Assembly (NCBI RefSeq): GCF_004570865.1
Contig: NZ_SPQS01000001.1
Location: 62,001-126,000 of the forward strand
Direction of reading: 5' to 3'
DNA length: 64,000 bases
DNA from: Bradyrhizobium frederickii
GTDB taxonomy: Bacteria > Pseudomonadota > Alphaproteobacteria > Rhizobiales > Xanthobacteraceae
Shown here: positions 60,529-64,000 of the stretch, piece by piece
Layout: each line of letters starts with the position of its first letter
Position numbering within the stretch: the first letter of the stretch is position 1
Position numbers and translations under genes: made by a program
Notes under the pieces: model-generated
Database searches by the model: none
The model's input: only the letters and a program-made list of their open reading frames with translations
What the model was told of the DNA's origin: nothing

Positions 60529-61716
60529 ATGACGACTGAAGCAGTCATCGTTTCCACCGCCCGGACGGCGGTGGGCAAAGCCTATCGCGGCGCGCTCAAC
60601 AACACGGACGGCCCGACCATGGCGGGACACGTGATGGCCGAGGCCGTGAGACGCGCCGGCGTCGCACCCGGGGAAGTGGAAGACGTGGTGATGGGCTGCG
60701 CGATGCAGCAAGGCACGATGGTGATGAACGTGGCGCGCAAGGGCGCGATCCGCGCCGGCCTGCCGGTGACGGTCGCCGGCACGACCATCGACCGGCAATG
60801 CGCCTCCGGCTTGCAGGCCATCGCGGTGGCCGCGCGCTCGGTGATGCTCGACGGCGTCGAGGTCGCGATCGGCGGCGGCATCGAGTCGATCAGTCTCGTG
60901 CAGAACGAGCATATGAACAAATTCCACGCCGTCGACGACGAACTGATGGCGATGAAGCCCGAAATGTACATGTCGATGCTCGACACGGCGGAGGTCGTCG
61001 CCGAGCGCTACAAGATCGGCCGCGACAAGCAGGACGAATACAGCCTCGAGTGCCAACGTCGCGTCGGCGCCGCGTTGCAGGCCGGCCGCTTCAACGACGA
61101 AATCGTGCCGTTCACGACCAGGATGGCGCTGGTCAACAAGGACACCAAGGAGGTCACCTACGAGCAGATGACGCTCACAAAGGACGAAGGCCCGCGTCCG
61201 GAAACTACCGCCGAAGGCCTCGCCAAGATCAAGCCGGTGTTCGAGGGCAAGACCATCAGCGCGGGAAATGCCAGCCAGCTTTCGGATGGTGCCTCGGCCT
61301 GCGTGATCATGAGCGACAAGATTGCAGCCAGGAAGGGCCTAAAGCCGCTCGGCATCTTCCGCGGCTTCGTCGCGGCGGGCGTTGAGCCGGACGAGATGGG
61401 TGTCGGCCCGGTCGCAGCAATTCCGCGGCTGCTCAAGCGCCATAATCTGAAGATCGATGACATCGATCTCTGGGAGCTCAACGAGGCCTATGCGGTGCAG
61501 GTGATCTACTGCCGCGACAAGCTCGGGATCGATCCGGACAAGCTCAACGTCAACGGCGGCTCGATCGCGATCGGCCATCCCTACGGCATGACCGGGTCGC
61601 GGCTCACCGGCCATCTCCTGATCGAGGGCCGGCGGCGCAAGGCGAAGTACGGTGTGGTGACCATGTGCATCGGTGGCGGCATGGGCGCGGCGGGCCTGTT
61701 CGAAATCATCCACTGA
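60529..61716 (+). CDS. Thiolase (acetyl-CoA C-acyltransferase)
   Basis: The 395-residue enzyme has all thiolase catalytic elements: the acylated Cys in [11 protein letters not shown], the His in [16 protein letters not shown] and the second Cys in [16 protein letters not shown]. It cleaves a 3-ketoacyl-CoA at the end of a beta-oxidation round. ATG 60529 lies 15 bp after the ACAD gene. No enoyl-CoA hydratase or 3-hydroxyacyl-CoA dehydrogenase with a recognisable signature is in the operon, so those steps must be done elsewhere or by the unusual SDRs. Confidence 0.92.
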   Translation: MTTEAVIVSTARTAVGKAYRGALNNTDGPTMAGHVMAEAVRRAGVAPGEVEDVVMGCAMQQGTMVMNVARKGAIRAGLPVTVAGTTIDRQCASGLQAIAVAARSVMLDGVEVAIGGGIESISLVQNEHMNKFHAVDDELMAMKPEMYMSMLDTAEVVAERYKIGRDKQDEYSLECQRRVGAALQAGRFNDEIVPFTTRMALVNKDTKEVTYEQMTLTKDEGPRPETTAEGLAKIKPVFEGKTISAGNASQLSDGASACVIMSDKIAARKGLKPLGIFRGFVAAGVEPDEMGVGPVAAIPRLLKRHNLKIDDIDLWELNEAYAVQVIYCRDKLGIDPDKLNVNGGSIAIGHPYGMTGSRLTGHLLIEGRRRKAKYGVVTMCIGGGMGAAGLFEIIH

Positions 61717-61738
61717 ACGGCAACGCGGGAGATCATTC

Positions 61739-62752
61739 GTGAAGACAGCGATCACTGAACTGTTCGGCATCGAGCACCCGATCATCCAGGGCGGAATGCA
61801 CTATGTCGGCTTCGCCGAAATGGCAGCGGCCGTGTCCAACGCCGGCGGGCTCGGCTTGATCACGGGCCTGACGCAGAGAACGCCGGAGCTGCTGGCCAAG
61901 GAGATCGCGCGCTGCCGCGACATGACCGACAAGCCGTTCGGCGTGAATCTCACATTCCTGCCGACCTTCAGTGCACCTCCGTATCCGGAATACATCGCGG
62001 CCATCAGGGAGGGCGGCGTCAAGATCGTCGAAACCGCCGGGCGCAGCCCCGAGCAGTACATGTCGGCCCTGAAGGCGGGCGGCATCAAGGTGATCCACAA
62101 ATGCACCTCCGTCCGGCACTCGCTGAAGGCCGAGCAGATCGGCTGCGATGCTGTCAGCGTCGACGGCTTCGAGTGCGGCGGCCATCCCGGCGAGGATGAC
62201 ATGCCGAACATGATTCTGTTGCCGCGCGCGGCCGAGGAACTGAAGATCCCGTTCGTTGCCTCGGGCGGAATGGCGGACGCGCGCAGCCTGGTTGCGGCGC
62301 TGGCGATGGGCGCTGCGGGCATGAACATGGGCACGCGCTTCATCGCCACCAAGGAAGCGCCGGTGCACGAGAACGTCAAGAAGGCGCTGGTCGCGGCGAC
62401 GGAGCTCGACACCAGGCTCGTTATGCGGGCGCTGCGCAACACCGAGCGGGTTCTGAATAACAAGGGTGTCGAGCAGCTGCTCGAGACCGAGCGCGAGAAG
62501 GGCAAGAGCCTCAAGATCGAGGACATCCACGACCAGGTGGCGGGTGTCTATCCCAAGGTGATGATCGACGGCGACATGGACGCGGGCGCCTGGAGCTGCG
62601 GCATGGTCGTCGGGCTCATTCACGACATTCCGACCGTGAAGGAGTTGATCGACCGCATCATGGCGGATGCCGAAAGGCTCATCCGGCAGCGCCTGACTGG
62701 CTTCCTCGACGGCACCGGGCAGCGGCCGGCTGCGGCTCGGGCGATGGCTTAG
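61739..62752 (+). CDS. Nitronate monooxygenase-family FMN protein
   Basis: This 337-residue TIM-barrel flavoprotein starts KTAITELFGIEHPIIQGGMH, with GGLGLITG, KPFGVNLTFLPTF, DAVSVDGFECGGHPGEDD and VASGGMADARSLVAALAMGA, all typical of the nitronate monooxygenase/FabK-like family. GTG 61739 has CGGGAGA 8 bp upstream. Members in CoA-ester operons are often annotated as nitronate monooxygenases without proof; here it may act on an unsaturated CoA ester or detoxify nitronate. Confidence 0.8.
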   Translation: MKTAITELFGIEHPIIQGGMHYVGFAEMAAAVSNAGGLGLITGLTQRTPELLAKEIARCRDMTDKPFGVNLTFLPTFSAPPYPEYIAAIREGGVKIVETAGRSPEQYMSALKAGGIKVIHKCTSVRHSLKAEQIGCDAVSVDGFECGGHPGEDDMPNMILLPRAAEELKIPFVASGGMADARSLVAALAMGAAGMNMGTRFIATKEAPVHENVKKALVAATELDTRLVMRALRNTERVLNNKGVEQLLETEREKGKSLKIEDIHDQVAGVYPKVMIDGDMDAGAWSCGMVVGLIHDIPTVKELIDRIMADAERLIRQRLTGFLDGTGQRPAAARAMA

Positions 62753-62877
62753 CCGGAAGGACATACCGCTTCCGGACGTTCTGACGGAGGCTATGCGCAC
62801 ACATGGTCATGCGTGCGTCGATCTTTGTTGAAGCTCAACGGCCAAATCGACGGCCTTCGGCAGCTTCGGGGGCATTT

Positions 62878-63531
62878 ATGGACCAGGCCGACTTCCACTA
62901 CTACGAGCCTTCGAAAGGCCACGGGCTCCGGCATAACCCGTTCAATGCGATTATCGCGCCGCGTCCAATCGGCTGGATTTCATCGCGCAATGCGGCCGGT
63001 CAATTGAACCTCGCGCCGTACAGTTTTTTCAACGCGTTCCTCTACGATCCTCCGATCATCGGGTTCTCCTCGATTTCGTGGAAGGACACCGTCAAGAACG
63101 TCAGCGAGACCCGCGAATTCGTCTGGAATCTGGTCACCATGGATCTCGGCGAGCGCATGAACGTGACAGCGACGCCGCTCGATCACGGCGTGAGCGAGTT
63201 CGAAGCAGCCGGATTGACGCCGATACCCGGACGCCACGTAGCTGTGCCGAGAGTAGGCGAGAGCAGGGCCGCAATGGAATGCAAGGTCGTCGACGTCTCT
63301 CAACTGGCGAATGCGCGTGGTGAGAAGGTGGAGGGGTGGTTCGTACTTGGTGAGGTCGTCGCGGTCTACATCGACAAAACGTTGATCGAGGACGGCGTCT
63401 ACAACACGGCACTTGCACGTCCCATTCTGCGCGCCGGCCGGGGTGGAGATTATCTCGAGGTCAGGACCGAGAACATGTTCGAGATGAAGCGCCCAGCGGG
63501 CAGCAGCAAGCCGGAATTCCACGGGACCTGA
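62878..63531 (+). CDS. Flavin reductase-like FMN-binding split-barrel protein
   Basis: The 217-residue protein has the split-barrel flavin-reductase pattern: FNAIIAPRPIGWISSRNAAG, LAPYSFFNAFLYDPPIIGFS and SETREFVWNLVT. ATG 62878 follows GGGG; the open frame extends 25 residues upstream without family resemblance. It could provide reduced flavin to an oxygenase, but no flavin-dependent oxygenase partner is visible apart from the nitronate monooxygenase-like gene 125 bp upstream. Confidence 0.8.
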   Translation: MDQADFHYYEPSKGHGLRHNPFNAIIAPRPIGWISSRNAAGQLNLAPYSFFNAFLYDPPIIGFSSISWKDTVKNVSETREFVWNLVTMDLGERMNVTATPLDHGVSEFEAAGLTPIPGRHVAVPRVGESRAAMECKVVDVSQLANARGEKVEGWFVLGEVVAVYIDKTLIEDGVYNTALARPILRAGRGGDYLEVRTENMFEMKRPAGSSKPEFHGT

Positions 63532-63656
63532 TTGCGCTGGAAGCAGGCTCAATTGTCGGGCCGGCCAAGCCTTGCCGCGTATTGCCCGAGGCCTAAGCCC
63601 GACCTCGCAAAGCCGATGAGTGACTGAACGGAAACGCGTCCGGAGTCATGCGCCCA

Positions 63657-64000
63657 TCAAGACCCCGAGCCCCGCGCGTACAGGCCAAGAGCCAGCAGGG
63701 AAAACACGCTCATCACGACGCCCAGAGCAAACATTGCTTCATGTGACACTGTGGCAGCAAGCCATACTCCAATCGCGGCGACCATCATCTGCAAGAAACC
63801 AAGTAGCGCCGAGGCCGCGCCGGCTTTCTCGCCGAATGGAGAGAGCGCGCGCGCTGTGGACAACGGACTGACGATGCCCATGCCGAGGAGATATACGCTC
63901 ATCGCGCCCAGAAACGGCAGGAAGGTCGGGCTGATCATCGAGATGAGCAGGATCGCAAGGCTGCTGGCGGCTGTCGCGCACAAACCTGCCCGGATCGGAC
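63657..64000 (-). CDS. MFS transporter (Bcr/CflA drug-resistance type), 3' end only
   Basis: The reading frame is open to the window edge, so only the last ~114 residues are seen: SPTFLPFLGAMSVYLLGMGI, ARALSPFGEKAGAASALLG and a final pair of helices. The SPFGEKAGAASAL loop is typical of Bcr/CflA multidrug exporters. It converges on the flavin reductase gene with 125 bp between, in which I see no clear terminator. Confidence 0.75.
   Translation of the reverse strand, partial: PIRAGLCATAASSLAILLISMISPTFLPFLGAMSVYLLGMGIVSPLSTARALSPFGEKAGAASALLGFLQMMVAAIGVWLAATVSHEAMFALGVVMSVFSLLALGLYARGSGS

Noticed and set aside
59356..61056. 566-codon minus-strand frame
   Set aside because: It is antisense to the acyl-CoA dehydrogenase and thiolase genes, rich in His, Asp and Arg, and shows no domain motifs.

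Overview
The window looks like chromosome from a GC-rich rhizobial alphaproteobacterium, most likely Bradyrhizobium or a close relative. This is inferred from codon use, the gene families (heterodimeric acyl-CoA dehydrogenases, a TTG-started acyl-CoA synthetase, RuBisCO-like protein operon), a palindromic interspersed repeat at 6541-6594 of a type I associate with this group, and a tRNA-Lys(CTT) 3' half. No taxonomic search was possible. The window is accessory-rich: clean catabolic operons alternate with stretches of gene debris.

Layout. 259-7374 (+) is a surface-polysaccharide cluster: sugar-nucleotide epimerase and dehydratase, Nudix hydrolase, B12-type radical SAM enzyme, aldo/keto reductase and a two-gene ABC-2 exporter. 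On the minus strand, 7410-11330 holds an MBOAT acyltransferase and an SGNH-type partner carrying six inserted 46-residue repeats. From 11.4 to 14.5 kb is debris: a decayed paralogue of the SGNH gene, a frameshifted sulfotransferase, a tRNA-Lys 3' half (candidate att site) and a LuxR-domain/integrase chimera. An acyl-CoA synthetase follows at 14625-16277.

16.5-33.5 kb is the most unusual locus and reads as an amide-catabolic system. It has a copper amine oxidase, a frameshifted MFS gene, a LuxR-type regulator and a ten-gene operon. The operon encodes a branched-chain-amino-acid/amide-type ABC importer, two N,N-dimethylformamidase-like large subunits, a free 121-residue small subunit, a GST and a DsbA-fold isomerase. 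A second, exactly colinear 121-residue small subunit is fused to the C-terminus of the importer permease. The same 21-bp motif lies upstream of both the amine oxidase and the ABC operon. The model is import of an N-substituted amide, hydrolysis by the DMFase-like enzymes, and oxidation of the released amine.

34.2-40.7 kb is a TRAP-transporter, RuBisCO-like protein, four-carbon acid sugar kinase and SDR operon resembling the 3-oxo-isoapionate branch of apiose/apionate catabolism. 40.9-45.0 kb holds an SDR, a GST and an AraC-type regulator with two matching candidate operators, plus a broken cytochrome c and a truncated cysteine hydrolase. 45.0-51.3 kb is again eroded: a cyclase gene, a truncated sugar-ABC ATPase, a LysR regulator, a second integrase and excisionase remnant, and fragments of SDR, MFS, gentisate dioxygenase and AraC genes.

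51.4-63.5 kb is a CoA-ester degradation locus under a likely HxlR regulator. It contains a DsbA-type isomerase, a family III CoA transferase, a GST, two sister SDRs, an AMP-forming CoA ligase, paired acyl-CoA dehydrogenases, a thiolase, a nitronate monooxygenase-like flavoprotein and a flavin reductase. Two promoters share an identical palindromic operator architecture. The window ends inside an MFS gene on the minus strand.
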